The notes: generated by a model from the letters alone, not told the origin. 64,000 nt of DNA from Myxococcales bacterium (GCA_020633465.1 JACKDN010000004.1:186001-250000); one strand, 5' to 3'; positions 32,874 through 42,414 are shown, numbered from the stretch's first letter. Program-made: numbers and translations.

Positions 32874-33800
32874 ATGCGCGACTACCTGGTTCGAGGCCTG
32901 GCCCTGGGCGGCCACATGAAGGTGGTGGCGATCCGCAGCACGACCACGGTCGACGCCATCCGCGCCGCGCACGACGCCAGCCCGCTGGCGTCGGTGGCCC
33001 TGGGGCGCGTCGCGACGGCCGCGCTGCTGTTGGGCAGCACCATCAAGGGCCGCCAGCAGATCGGCCTGCAGCTGCGCGGCAACGGCCCCCTGCACGAGAT
33101 CTACGCCATCGCCGACGCCGACGGGCACGTCCGCGCCACCTGCGGCGAGTTCAAGGTGCCGACGCCCGCCACCGGGCCGCAGCGCATCGCGCCCGCCATC
33201 GGCCTGGGCCACCTGACGGTGACGAAGAAGCTCGACGCCGGCGACGCCTACAACGGCACGGTGCCCCTGGCCAACGGCGAGGTCGCCGACGATCTGGCCC
33301 TGTACTTCCTGCAGAGCGAGCAGGTGCCCTCGGCCATCGGCCTGGGCGAGAAGCTGGGGCCCGACGGCGTCGTCGCGGCGGGCGGCTTCATGGTGCAGGC
33401 CATGCCCGACATCGAGGACGAGGATCTCGGGCGCGTCGAGGCGCGCATCAAGGCGCTGCCGCCGATCGGCGAGCTGATCGCCCTCGGCGTCACGCCCGAG
33501 GCCCTGCTCGATCGGCTGTTCGACGACGTCGAGGTGCTGGCGCGCACCGACGTCGGCTTCCGCTGCCCCTGCAATCGCGAGCACTTCGCCCGCGTGCTGT
33601 GCACCCTGGGCGAGGCCGAGCTGCGCAGCCTGGTCGAGGAGGAGGAGGTCACCGAGCTGACCTGCAACTTCTGCAGCAAGGCGTACACCTTCGACGCCGA
33701 GCAGATGAGCGCGCTGCTGTACGGCGCGCGCATGTACGAAGAGGCCTCGGCGCGCGAGAAGGCCACCCCCGAGCCCGAGCCCGAGCCCGACGCGTCTTGA
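32874..33800 (+). CDS. hslO: Redox-regulated chaperone Hsp33
   Basis: This 308-residue protein matches Hsp33 throughout: LGRVATAALLLGSTIKGRQQ, GNGPLHEIYAIADADGHVRA (20 residues), VPSAIGLG, then a C-terminal zinc centre with CPCN and CNFC cysteine pairs about 33 residues apart. Under oxidative plus unfolding stress the four cysteines release zinc, form disulfides and activate holdase function in the cytoplasm. The Glu/Pro tail (PEPEPEPD) is extra. The start is the ATG at 32874; the M61 gene diverges. Length and all four cysteines are as expected. Confidence 0.95.
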   Translation: MRDYLVRGLALGGHMKVVAIRSTTTVDAIRAAHDASPLASVALGRVATAALLLGSTIKGRQQIGLQLRGNGPLHEIYAIADADGHVRATCGEFKVPTPATGPQRIAPAIGLGHLTVTKKLDAGDAYNGTVPLANGEVADDLALYFLQSEQVPSAIGLGEKLGPDGVVAAGGFMVQAMPDIEDEDLGRVEARIKALPPIGELIALGVTPEALLDRLFDDVEVLARTDVGFRCPCNREHFARVLCTLGEAELRSLVEEEEVTELTCNFCSKAYTFDAEQMSALLYGARMYEEASAREKATPEPEPEPDAS

Positions 33801-33821
33801 CCCCCCGCGTTTCGAGCCGCC

Positions 33822-35081
33822 GTGACACGCGGCCGAGGCCCGGTGTATGAACCCGCCGTGATCGCCGTACTGACCACCGTTCTCCTGGCCGCGCCCAGCG
33901 GCTGGCAGCCCGTCCCGGCCAAGGACGCCCAGGCGCTGATCGCCCGCCTCGCGGCCCTCGACGAGGTCGACGAGGCCGCGCGCTGGAAGGCCATCGAGCC
34001 CCTGCTGGCCGAGCCCGGCGTCTACACCGTCGAGGACACCACGCCCCTCGCCGACGACCAGCCGCCCAACGATCCGCCCGCCTGGCTCCAGCCCGCCGCG
34101 CTGGCGCCGAAGGCCGGCCTGCTGGTGGGGCTCGCCACGCTGGGCCCGGCCTGCGTCGACTCGGTCTGCCGCGCCGCGGCCTCGCACTTCGAGACCTCGA
34201 TCGCGCTGCGCCGCGGCGCCGAGGGGGTGCGCATCGTCGGATTCCTCGAGACCGACGCGCTGGTGACCGAAGGCCGCGCCCTCGAGGTCGAGGGGGCGCA
34301 GGCGCGCTGGGCCGCCGAGATCGCCGAGCGCTACGGGCCGGGCGACAGCGACGTCCTGCCGCCGGTCGCCGCCACGCCGCCGGCCCCCGCCGCGCGCCGG
34401 GCCAGCGACGCGCAGAACAGCGCCGGCTTCGCGCTGAGCAAGGCGGGCGATCACGCCGGCGCCGCCGCCCGCTACCGCCAGGCGGTGCGGCTGGATCCCA
34501 GCAACGTCGTGGCCCGCTACAACCTGGGCTGCGCGCTCAACCGGCTGGGCAAGGCCGAGGCGGCGCGGGCGCGCCTGGCCGAGCTGAAGGCCGCCGGCTG
34601 CCCCACCTGCGTCGGCCGGCTGGTGCGCGCGCGCCAGGATCCCGACTGGCAGAGCCAGGCGGGCGATCCGGCGTTCGTGGCGCTGACCGGCGACGCGAAG
34701 ATCGCCCCGGCCGAGCCCGCGGACGTCGCGCGCGCGGTCGAGGCGAGCTTCCTCGGCGAGAAGGCGCCCGGGCTCGAGGCCTGGCTGCCGCGCCGCCGGC
34801 CCGTGCGCGTGCGGGTGACGCGGCGCCAGGACGACGCCCCCTCGGCGCGCGTGATGCAGGTGGCCGGCGCCGAGCTGGCCGCCCACCTCGCCGGGCTGAC
34901 CCAGGGCCCGGACGCGCCGGCCGCCGCGGGCTTCGGCGCCATGACCTGCGCGGCCACCTGCTGCGTCGGCAAGGCGCCGGCGGCCTCGAAGCCCACCCTG
35001 GTGATCGAGCGCGTGTGCCTGCGCCACGACTCGGCGGGCGTCCCCATCCTCGACCGCGTCGAGCTGGCCGAGCGGCCCTGA
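33822..35081 (+). CDS. Exported TPR-repeat protein
   Basis: This protein has about 419 residues. An N-terminal hydrophobic segment (AVIAVLTTVLLAAPSG) is a likely signal peptide. A TPR-like pair is visible in the middle (NSAGFALSKAGDHAGAAARY, then LDPSNVVARYNLGCALNRLG). Cysteine pairs are CPTC and CAATCC, the latter near the C terminus. The GTG at 33822 supplies Arg residues ahead of the hydrophobic core; a GTG at 33858 would start right at it, and no good ribosome site separates them. It follows hslO by 21 bp and may be co-transcribed. No enzymatic motif was found. Confidence 0.72.
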   Translation: MTRGRGPVYEPAVIAVLTTVLLAAPSGWQPVPAKDAQALIARLAALDEVDEAARWKAIEPLLAEPGVYTVEDTTPLADDQPPNDPPAWLQPAALAPKAGLLVGLATLGPACVDSVCRAAASHFETSIALRRGAEGVRIVGFLETDALVTEGRALEVEGAQARWAAEIAERYGPGDSDVLPPVAATPPAPAARRASDAQNSAGFALSKAGDHAGAAARYRQAVRLDPSNVVARYNLGCALNRLGKAEAARARLAELKAAGCPTCVGRLVRARQDPDWQSQAGDPAFVALTGDAKIAPAEPADVARAVEASFLGEKAPGLEAWLPRRRPVRVRVTRRQDDAPSARVMQVAGAELAAHLAGLTQGPDAPAAAGFGAMTCAATCCVGKAPAASKPTLVIERVCLRHDSAGVPILDRVELAERP

Positions 35082-35167
35082 CGCGCGGAGGGCTGGCCGC
35101 ATACGGCCCCTTGTCATCGACCGCCACCATGCAGGAGCATGCGCCCCGATCGGAACGGGGAGACACC

Positions 35168-38100
35168 ATGCGACGTGCAGGGTTGTGGTGCGCGATGCTC
35201 GCGGGGTTCGTGCTGGCGCCGGGCTGCGACGACGGCGAAGGGGGCGATCCGCAGGATCTGGGCGTGCTGGTGCTGGGCGACGCCGAGGCGCCGCAGGTCG
35301 ACGCCGAGGTCGACGCCGCCGGGCCCATCTTCCTCGACGCCGAGCCGCCGCCGCCCGAGGACGCGGCCGTCGACGACGCCTTCGTGCCCGACGCGTTCAT
35401 CCCGCCGGTCATCGCGTCCTGCGCGGACGTCTGCGCGCGCTACGACGACTGCGGGCGGCTCGACGACGTCTTCGGCGATCAGGGCGCCTGCGAGGCGCGC
35501 TGTCAGCGCCTGCAGGCCGCCGGCCTGACCGATCCCTGGTTCGGCTGCCTTCGCGCCGAGCGCTGCCAGCAGATCCAGCTGTGCGGCGTGCCGCAGCCGC
35601 CCGCGCCCAGCTGCGACGCGCTCTGCACCGCGGTCGAGGGCTGCGGCGTCGAGCTGCCCTTCGACTGCGCGGCCACCTGCGCCGAGCGCGGCCAGGACTT
35701 CCGCCAGTGCGGCGTGGGCATCGTCGAGAGCTGCGAGGACGATCTCTTCGCCTCCTGCGCGCTCGACCTGCTGTCGCCCGACTGCGTCGCGTTCTGTCAG
35801 CCCCAGATCGCCTGCGGCGAGCCGCTCGCCGCGTGCGTGGGCGCCTGCATCGAGGCCGAGGCCGCCGCGGGCGGCGACCCCCTGCACGCCCGCCGCCGGG
35901 CGTCGCGGACGACCTGCATGGCCGGCGCGGGCGCGGACTGCACGCGCGTCACCGCCTGCGCCGCGGGCGAGGCGGATCTGCGCTGGCCCACCGAGGACCG
36001 CCTGTGCGCCGCCTTCGACCGGTGCAACTACGGCGACGCCTTCGACTGCCGCGAGCTGGGCGCGGCCGCGCAGGCCCAGACCGGCCTGCACGGGCGCACC
36101 TGCGTCACCCAGGGCTTCGAGCGCGACTGCCCCTTCGATCCGCTGAACGTGTTCGACGCCTGCACCAACGGCTTCGACAGCTCGGCGCTGCCCCTGTGCC
36201 AGGCGGTGTGCGGCGACCTCGAGGCCTGCGGCCAGCCGCGCGCCGAGTGCGTCGCGGTGTGCCGCTCGATGGCGGGCATGGGCGGCGATCCGGCCGAGGC
36301 CGATCTGGCCTGGCTGCGCTGCGTGGGCTCGGCGGACTGCGCCGAGCTGACCGCGTGCGTCGACGCCACCGGGCCCGCCGCCGAGTGCGCGGCGACCTGC
36401 GGGCGCCTCGCCGAGTGCGGCGCCGAGGACGCCGACTGCGTCGACCGCTGCCGCGCCGGCTGGGCGCGCGATCGTCAGGCCGACTGGCGCGCCTGCGTCG
36501 CGACCGCCGCCGACTGCGCCGCGGCCACGGCCTGCGCGATCGCGCCCGCGCCGCCCTGCGGCGAGTACTGCGCCGCGCGGGCGGCCTGCGGCGCCGACAC
36601 CGACGGGTGCGTCCCCGCCTGCGACGATCTGCACCGCGCCACGCCCGACCGCGTGCTCGAGCTCGTGGCCTGCGGCCTGTCCGCCGACGGCTGCCAGGCG
36701 GCGTCGCCCGACGGCCACGGGATCTCGGCCTGCGACCGCGAGCCGGATCAGGGGCTGGGCTGCGTGCGCTACTGCCGCGCCCGCAGCACCGCCTGCGATC
36801 CGGACGCCGAGCAGAGCCTCGAGGCCTGCATCGCCACCTGCGGGCCCGACGCCGAGGCGGCCGACCGCCTGCGCTTCCGTATCGCGCGCGCCTGCCTCGA
36901 GGCCCAGGGCGACGACGCCGACTGCGCCACGCTCGACGCCTGCATCCCGCAGGGCGATCCCCTGGGCTGCCCCGACTTCTGCGCGCAGGTCGACGCCTGC
37001 GGCGTGGGCCCCGCCGACTGCGCGGCCGCCTGCGCCGAGGACGCGCTGGCGCGCACCCGGGTGACCGATCTGCGGCTGTGCCTCGAGGGGGTCGCCCTCG
37101 ACTGCGGCGGCCTCGACACCTGCGGCCCCGGCGGCGAGGTGGCGGTCGCGCCCCCGCCCGAGCCCCCGCCCTTCGACCAGAACGCGTTCTGCCGCGCCTA
37201 CTCGGCCTGCGGCCTCGACTTCGAGTTCCCCTGCGAGGAGGCCCTGCTCTTCGCCCGCGATCAGCCCAACCCCGACGCCGTGCTGGCCTGCGCCGCCGAC
37301 ATCATCGAGCGCGCCTGCCCCTTCAGCGTCTTCGACCTGATCGACCAGTGCTTCGACGCCGGCCCCGGGCCCGATCCCACGCCCGATCCCGTCCTCGAGG
37401 CGTGCGCGCGCCTGTGCGCCGCCCGCGGGCAGTGCGAGGCGGGCCTCGACAAGGCGGCCTGCGCCGCCGACTGCCGCGCCGCGATCGACGCCGAGGATCC
37501 CGACGCCCTGCGCCGCGCCCAGCCGCGGCTCGCGTGCGGCGACGCCTGGAGCTGCGCCGAGCTGTCCGACTGCCTGCGCGAGGCCAGCCCCGAGGGCATC
37601 TGCGCGCGGCACTGCGCGGCCCTCGACGCCTGCGGCGCGGCCGACGAGACCTGCGCGGACACCTGCGTCGAGACCTTCGCGCGGCGCCGCGGCGAGGCGT
37701 GGCGGGCCTGCGTGACCGGGGCCGCCGACTGCGCCGCGGTCGCCGAGTGCTCGCTGGGCACGCCGCCGCCCTGCGACGTGGCCTGCGACCGCCTCGACGA
37801 CTGCGGCCTCGCCGCCGAGCGCTGCGTCGACGCCTGCGACGACGAGTCGATCGACGACCGCCTGCTGGCCCTGACGCGCATCGCGTGCATCACCTCGGCG
37901 GCCACCTGTGACGGCGCGGACGGGGGGCCGAGCGTCGCCGACTGCCTCGACGATCCCGAGCCGGGCGGCGCCGCCTGCACGACCTACTGCCGCGCCACCA
38001 CCGAGTGCGAGGGCGAGGGCGACTTCGCCACCTGCCTCGCGCGCTGCGCCGACGGCTTCCCCGACGCCGAGGCCCTGCGCTTCGCGGCGGCGGCCCCCTG

Positions 38101-39259
38101 CCTCGAGGGCGTGCGGCCCACGGCCCAGTGCCCGCCGCTGCTGGCCTGTCTGCCCGGCGAGGTGCAGGGCGACTGCGCGGCGCACTGCGCGCGGCAGGCC
38201 GAGTGCGGCGTGGCGCCCGAGGACTGCGAGGCCGCCTGCGAGGCCGACCCCGACCTCGACGCCCAGGGCTGCGTGATCGCCGGCGACCTGCGCGGTCGCG
38301 GCTGCCGAGCGGTGGCCGCGTGCGTCGGCTGGGAGGGCCCCGCCGCGGGGCCCGAGTGCGGGGCGCTGTGCGCCCGCCGGCGCGCCTGCGATCCCGCCGT
38401 CGACCTGTTCCTGTGCGAGCGCACCTGCACGCCGGCCCCCGAGGCGCTGGGCGTGCAGGCCGCGTGCGCCGCCGTGTCCGACTGCGCCGGGCTCGAGGCC
38501 TGCGTCGCGCTCGACGCCGCGCCGATCGAGGGCTGCGACGCCGTCTGCGCCGCGGCGTGCGGCGCCTTCGGCGAGGGCTGCGGCGACACCTGCGCCGGCC
38601 GCGCCCAGAGCCCGGCCGCCGGGCCCACCTACGTCGAGGACGTGCTCGACTGCGTCGAGGCCCTCGACGCGGAGTGCGCGGTGGCCGACGGGGTGGCCTG
38701 CTTCGAGCCCGCGCGCTGCGACGACGCCCCCATCGCCTACCGGGTGGGCGCCGAGGGCGGCGTCTTCCAGACCGACACGCGCGGCCGCCCCAACCGCTAC
38801 TCGGCCACCTGCGCCGGCAGCGCGCAGGGCGGCGAGGAGGTGATCGTGCTCAACCTCGCCGCGCCGACGCGGCTGTCGATCACGATCACCCAGGCCGACT
38901 ACGACACCGCGCTGCACATCCGCTCGGCCTGCGACGACCCCCAGGCCGAGATCGCCTGCGACGACGACGGCGCCGGCGACCTGCGCTCGCGCATCGACCG
39001 CCAGTTCCAGCCCGGCACCTACTTCATCTTCGTGGACGGCTTCGGCCAGGCGACGGGGACGGCGACGGTGCAGATCGGCTCGTCGTGCGTCGCCGACGGC
39101 GACTGCCCCGCCGGCGGCCGCTGCGCCCTGTCGCCGCCGATCTTCCCCGATCCCTGCGGGTGCGCGGACGGCGATCCGAACTGCTTCGACTGCTTCAACC
39201 CGGGCGACGTCTGCCTGCGCGGCGTGTGTACGCCCGCCGGGGTGTGCGTCCCGCGCTGA
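35168..39259 (+). CDS. Giant cysteine-rich lipoprotein (about 150 Cys) with C-terminal PPC-like domain
   Basis: This 1363-residue protein begins MRRAGLWCAMLAGFVLAPGC (lipobox APGC) with GGGGAG upstream. An Asp/Pro linker leads into about 1100 residues of repeating modules of roughly 40-50 residues. The theme is C-x3-C-x5-CG, then C-x3-C, then WRxCV-xxAxDC-xxxxxC. By my count about 150 residues are Cys. Two YxxCGLDFEFPC-like modules break the pattern. A PPC-like beta domain follows near the C terminus (YDTALHIRSACDD, QFQPGTYFIFVDGFG), then a last cysteine knot (ADGDCPAGGRC). The module recalls myxobacterial Cys-rich surface repeats but I cannot name the family. It should be a rigid disulfide-bonded rod on the cell surface. 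Confidence 0.85.
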   Translation: MRRAGLWCAMLAGFVLAPGCDDGEGGDPQDLGVLVLGDAEAPQVDAEVDAAGPIFLDAEPPPPEDAAVDDAFVPDAFIPPVIASCADVCARYDDCGRLDDVFGDQGACEARCQRLQAAGLTDPWFGCLRAERCQQIQLCGVPQPPAPSCDALCTAVEGCGVELPFDCAATCAERGQDFRQCGVGIVESCEDDLFASCALDLLSPDCVAFCQPQIACGEPLAACVGACIEAEAAAGGDPLHARRRASRTTCMAGAGADCTRVTACAAGEADLRWPTEDRLCAAFDRCNYGDAFDCRELGAAAQAQTGLHGRTCVTQGFERDCPFDPLNVFDACTNGFDSSALPLCQAVCGDLEACGQPRAECVAVCRSMAGMGGDPAEADLAWLRCVGSADCAELTACVDATGPAAECAATCGRLAECGAEDADCVDRCRAGWARDRQADWRACVATAADCAAATACAIAPAPPCGEYCAARAACGADTDGCVPACDDLHRATPDRVLELVACGLSADGCQAASPDGHGISACDREPDQGLGCVRYCRARSTACDPDAEQSLEACIATCGPDAEAADRLRFRIARACLEAQGDDADCATLDACIPQGDPLGCPDFCAQVDACGVGPADCAAACAEDALARTRVTDLRLCLEGVALDCGGLDTCGPGGEVAVAPPPEPPPFDQNAFCRAYSACGLDFEFPCEEALLFARDQPNPDAVLACAADIIERACPFSVFDLIDQCFDAGPGPDPTPDPVLEACARLCAARGQCEAGLDKAACAADCRAAIDAEDPDALRRAQPRLACGDAWSCAELSDCLREASPEGICARHCAALDACGAADETCADTCVETFARRRGEAWRACVTGAADCAAVAECSLGTPPPCDVACDRLDDCGLAAERCVDACDDESIDDRLLALTRIACITSAATCDGADGGPSVADCLDDPEPGGAACTTYCRATTECEGEGDFATCLARCADGFPDAEALRFAAAAPCLEGVRPTAQCPPLLACLPGEVQGDCAAHCARQAECGVAPEDCEAACEADPDLDAQGCVIAGDLRGRGCRAVAACVGWEGPAAGPECGALCARRRACDPAVDLFLCERTCTPAPEALGVQAACAAVSDCAGLEACVALDAAPIEGCDAVCAAACGAFGEGCGDTCAGRAQSPAAGPTYVEDVLDCVEALDAECAVADGVACFEPARCDDAPIAYRVGAEGGVFQTDTRGRPNRYSATCAGSAQGGEEVIVLNLAAPTRLSITITQADYDTALHIRSACDDPQAEIACDDDGAGDLRSRIDRQFQPGTYFIFVDGFGQATGTATVQIGSSCVADGDCPAGGRCALSPPIFPDPCGCADGDPNCFDCFNPGDVCLRGVCTPAGVCVPR

Positions 39260-39275
39260 CGCCGCGGGCGCCGGG

Positions 39276-41369
39276 TCAGCCCGCGGCGTCGGCCATGGCG
39301 AAGCGGCGGCCGACGGCGCCGAGGGCGTCGGACTCACCGACGATGGTGAGGCGGTCGCCCGGCTGCAGCACGCGCCCCTCGCGCACGACGCGGCCGTCGG
39401 CGCAGCGCACCCAGGCCAGGCGGGCGCCGTGGGGCAGGCGCAGGCGCTCGCTGCGGCGGCCCACCAGGCCGGCGGTCGGGCCCAGCGCGCGGACGTCGAC
39501 GTTGGCGTAGCGATCGTCGCGCAGCAGCAGCTCCTTCAGACCGGCGGCGCTGCGCTTGGCGCGCCAGGCGGTGAGGAAGCCGTCGTCGTCCACCCGGGTG
39601 GCCAGGCGCGCCAGGATGCGCAGGTGGCGGGCGGCGTCGTTGGCCGGGCTGATCACCACCAGCAGCGCGTGCACCTGCGCCGTCTCGTGCGGCTGGCCGG
39701 GGCCGGCGGCGACCTCGACGTCGACGCCGTCGTGCACGCGCACCAGCGCCAGCTCGGCGTGCTCGAGCCCGGGCAGCCGCAGGTGCGGCAGCGCGACGCC
39801 GCGCTCGACGGGCAGCAGCCCCAGGCGGTGCTCGTCCAGCACCCGCGCCGTCAGGGCCTCGGGCGACAGGCCCACCCGATGCGCCAGCGCCTCGACGCCC
39901 GCGGCGACGGCGGCCGTGAAGCGCTGGTCACCGGCGAGCTCGATGACCGGCGCGCGGGCGACCAGATCCTCGAACTCGTCCTCGTCGTCGTGCGCCTTCT
40001 CGCCGTACAGCCCGCGCAGCTCGTGGTCCAGCCGCCGGTCCATGGCGCGCCCCAGCCGCGCGAAGACGTGGTTCACCGCCCCGCGCCGGTTGACCTTGCC
40101 GCGCACGTACACCGCGTACCACAGCAGGCACAGCACGACGACGGCGCCGGTGAAGCCCACCGCCAGCCAGCCCATCTGCGCGATCAACCACAACGGGATC
40201 AGCACGCCGGCGATCTGCACCCAGGGGTACAGCGGCGAGCGGAAGCCGGGCTGGTAGTAGTCGATGCGGCTCTCGCGCATCACGATGACCGCCACGCTCA
40301 AGAGCGCGAACAGCAGCAGCTGGAAGGCGCTGGCCAGCTTGGCCACCGCCGCCACGTCGAAGCTGACGATCACCAGGGCCATCAGACCCCCGCTGACGAT
40401 GACGCCGGCCACCGGGGTGCCGGTGCGGCCCAGCTTGGCGAAGCGCGGCGGGAACAGGCGGTCGCGCGCCATCGCCAGCGGATAGCGCGACGACGACATC
40501 AGGCCCGCGTTGCCGGTCGACGCGAAGGCGGCGGTGGCCGCGACGACCACCGCGAGCATGCCCAGGGTGCCGGGCAGGAAGACCTCGCCCGCGGTGGCGA
40601 CCGGGGTCAGGTCGCCGGTCAGCTCGACGAAGGGCAGCACCCGCACCATCAGCCAGACCCCGCCGCCGTACACCACCGTGGCGGTGATCAGCGCGAGCGT
40701 CATGCCCAGCGGGATGTTCCGATCGGGGTCCTTCACCTCTTCGGCGATGCTGGCCACCTTCGTGAGGCCGGCGTACGAGACGAAGACGAGGCCCACGGTG
40801 GCGAAGAAGCCGGCCACGCCGTTCGACAGGAAGGCGCCGCGCGACGCCTGCCCGCCGCCGCCGGCGACGTACACGGCGCCCATCAGCATCCAGATCGCCA
40901 GGATGCCCACCAGCGCGTAGACCAACCAGCGCTGCATGCCGGCGGTCTCCTTGGCGCCCACCAGGTTCACGATCGTGAACACCACCGTCAGCACGAGGGC
41001 CAGCGGCACGATGGGCACGTCGACGAAGAGCGCGAGGTAGGCGCCCATGCCGAGCAGCGCGAAGGCGCTCTTCAGCACCAGCGCCATCCACGACCCCAGC
41101 CCGCCGATGGTGCCCACCATCGGGCCCATCGCGCGCTCGAGGAAGAAGTAGGCCCCGCCGGCGCGCGGCATCGCGGTCGACAGCTCGGCGACGTTGAGCA
41201 GCGCGGGCAGGATGAGCAGGCCGGCGGCCACGTAGGCCCAGGCCGCCGAGGTGCCGGTCATGGCGGCGGCCAGGCCGGGCAGCAGGAAGAACCCCGAGCT
41301 GAACATGGCGCCGGTGCTCACGGCGTAGACATCGACCAGGGTCAGCTCTTTGCGAAGGCTCTTGTTCAA
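39276..41369 (-). CDS. APC-superfamily amino-acid permease fused to EIIA-like and RCK_C-like domains
   Basis: This 697-residue inner-membrane protein has about 12 helices (residues 1-430), starting KSLRKELTLVDVYAVSTGAM with the APC signature GAMFSSGFF. A PTS EIIA_2-like domain follows (about 470-600: GVALPHLRLPG holds the phospho-accepting His). A TrkA_C/RCK_C domain is at the end (LPHGARLAWVRCADGRVVRE, LQPGDRLTIVGE). Such fusions are regulated amino-acid or ion-coupled transporters. The TTG start at 41369 is supported by the 4-bp TTGA overlap with the Usp gene and GGGAGG upstream. It would be expressed from the sigma-54 promoter at 42311. Confidence 0.88.
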   Translation of the reverse strand: MNKSLRKELTLVDVYAVSTGAMFSSGFFLLPGLAAAMTGTSAAWAYVAAGLLILPALLNVAELSTAMPRAGGAYFFLERAMGPMVGTIGGLGSWMALVLKSAFALLGMGAYLALFVDVPIVPLALVLTVVFTIVNLVGAKETAGMQRWLVYALVGILAIWMLMGAVYVAGGGGQASRGAFLSNGVAGFFATVGLVFVSYAGLTKVASIAEEVKDPDRNIPLGMTLALITATVVYGGGVWLMVRVLPFVELTGDLTPVATAGEVFLPGTLGMLAVVVAATAAFASTGNAGLMSSSRYPLAMARDRLFPPRFAKLGRTGTPVAGVIVSGGLMALVIVSFDVAAVAKLASAFQLLLFALLSVAVIVMRESRIDYYQPGFRSPLYPWVQIAGVLIPLWLIAQMGWLAVGFTGAVVVLCLLWYAVYVRGKVNRRGAVNHVFARLGRAMDRRLDHELRGLYGEKAHDDEDEFEDLVARAPVIELAGDQRFTAAVAAGVEALAHRVGLSPEALTARVLDEHRLGLLPVERGVALPHLRLPGLEHAELALVRVHDGVDVEVAAGPGQPHETAQVHALLVVISPANDAARHLRILARLATRVDDDGFLTAWRAKRSAAGLKELLLRDDRYANVDVRALGPTAGLVGRRSERLRLPHGARLAWVRCADGRVVREGRVLQPGDRLTIVGESDALGAVGRRFAMADAAG

Positions 41370-42268
41370 GCGCAATCCCTCCCGGGGGTGGTGGCCGCCG
41401 CGGCGCGGCGCGCGACGCTGCGCGCGGGGCGGGTCTCGGGGCTTCGGGTGACGGTCAGCAGCGCGCCGGGGCAGGCGTGGGCGACGCGCTCGGCGGTGCT
41501 GCCCAGCAGGCGCCGCCAGACGCCGCGGCGGCCGACGGTGCCCAGCACGATCAGGTCGGCGGCCACGTCGGCGGCGACGGCCGGCAGCACCTCGTCGGGC
41601 GGGCCCTTCTCGAGGTGCACCCGGGGCCCGGCGGGATCGAGGCCCTGCGGCTTGACCAGCCGCGCGAGGGCGCGCCACGCGCGCACCCGGCTCATCTCGG
41701 CGTAGTAGGCGGCCTCGGTGTCGCCGTCGGCGCGCAGCACGACCAGGCGCTCGCCGGGCGCCTGCCACGCCTGCACCACGTGCAGCGTCGCGCCCTCGGC
41801 GAGGGCCACCGCGCGCGCCACCGCCAGCGCGCGAGCGCTGAGGGCCGTGCGGGCCGCGTCCATGTCGTCCGGATCGACGCCCACCAGCACCTGCCGCGCG
41901 GGCCGCCCGTCGGCCGGGCCCACCTGCAGCACCGACGCGGGGCTGTCGCGCAGCAGGCGGTCGGCCATCGGGGACGCCCCGTCGGCGCCGTCGACCGCCA
42001 CCAGCACGAGGTCGTAGCCGTCGCGCCGGGCGGCGCGGCTGGCCTGCGGCACGAAGGGCTCGGGCAGCACGCGGGTGAAGACGAGCAGGCCGCGGGCGCG
42101 CAGGGGCGCCGCCCAGGCCTCGAGCCGGGCCGCGGCCTCGGGCGCCTCGGGCAGCGCCAGGGTCACCTGGGCGTCCCAGGCTTCGGCCAGGCGCGCCGCG
42201 CGCTCGACGGCGGCGTCCAGGTCGCCGCCCAGATCGGGCAGGACGAGCAGGTCGCGGAACGGTTGCAT
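41366..42268 (-). CDS. Tandem universal stress protein (UspA-type)
   Basis: This 300-residue protein has two Usp domains. The second has the ATP-binding signature G-x2-G-x9-G-S (GTVGRRGVWRRLLGSTAERV, 20 residues). The first domain has a shorter loop without it. Usp proteins modulate stress survival and often regulate adjacent transporters. GGGAGGATCC precedes the ATG. The stop overlaps the transporter start, so the pair is translationally coupled. This matches the frequent association of Usp with APC or chloride channels in other bacteria. Confidence 0.9.
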   Translation of the reverse strand: MQPFRDLLVLPDLGGDLDAAVERAARLAEAWDAQVTLALPEAPEAAARLEAWAAPLRARGLLVFTRVLPEPFVPQASRAARRDGYDLVLVAVDGADGASPMADRLLRDSPASVLQVGPADGRPARQVLVGVDPDDMDAARTALSARALAVARAVALAEGATLHVVQAWQAPGERLVVLRADGDTEAAYYAEMSRVRAWRALARLVKPQGLDPAGPRVHLEKGPPDEVLPAVAADVAADLIVLGTVGRRGVWRRLLGSTAERVAHACPGALLTVTRSPETRPARSVARRAAAATTPGRDCA

Positions 42269-42310
42269 GGATCCTCCCGGCGGGGTCGTCGGCCGCCGGG
42301 GGGCTGCATC

Positions 42311-42326
42311 AGCAAAGGGCGCGCCG
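42311..42326 (-). promoter_or_regulatory. Sigma-54 (RpoN) promoter of the Usp-transporter operon
   Basis: Read on the minus strand, CGGCGCGCCCTTTGCT has GG-N10-GC spacing and a perfect TTGCT -12 element; -24 is CGGCGCG against TGGCACG. Transcription would begin near 42300, leaving a leader of about 32 bases to the UspA ATG. Confidence 0.75.
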
Positions 42327-42370
42327 CCGCGCAGGGCCCGGCGCCCCGTGCCGCCGCGGTGGGCCGGTGG

Positions 42371-42403
42371 GGCGTCCTTGCGAGCCCGTGTGGCGTCCTT
42401 GCG
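42371..42403 (-). promoter_or_regulatory. Paired direct repeats, candidate enhancer-binding protein site (UAS)
   Basis: Two perfect 12-bp copies of ggcgtccttgcg lie at 42371-42382 and 42392-42403, with starts 21 bp apart (two helical turns). They are in the intergenic gap, 70-103 bp upstream of the predicted sigma-54 start and directly after the NtrC-type regulator gene. Confidence 0.65.
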
Positions 42404-42414
42404 GCGCGCCGGGG

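Noticed and set aside
35114..39337. Very long open frame on the minus strand opposite the cysteine-rich lipoprotein
   Set aside because: Composition is Ala/Gly/Val/Arg with no domain; the plus strand has a signal peptide, ribosome site and conserved cysteine modules. Long antisense frames are expected at this GC content.
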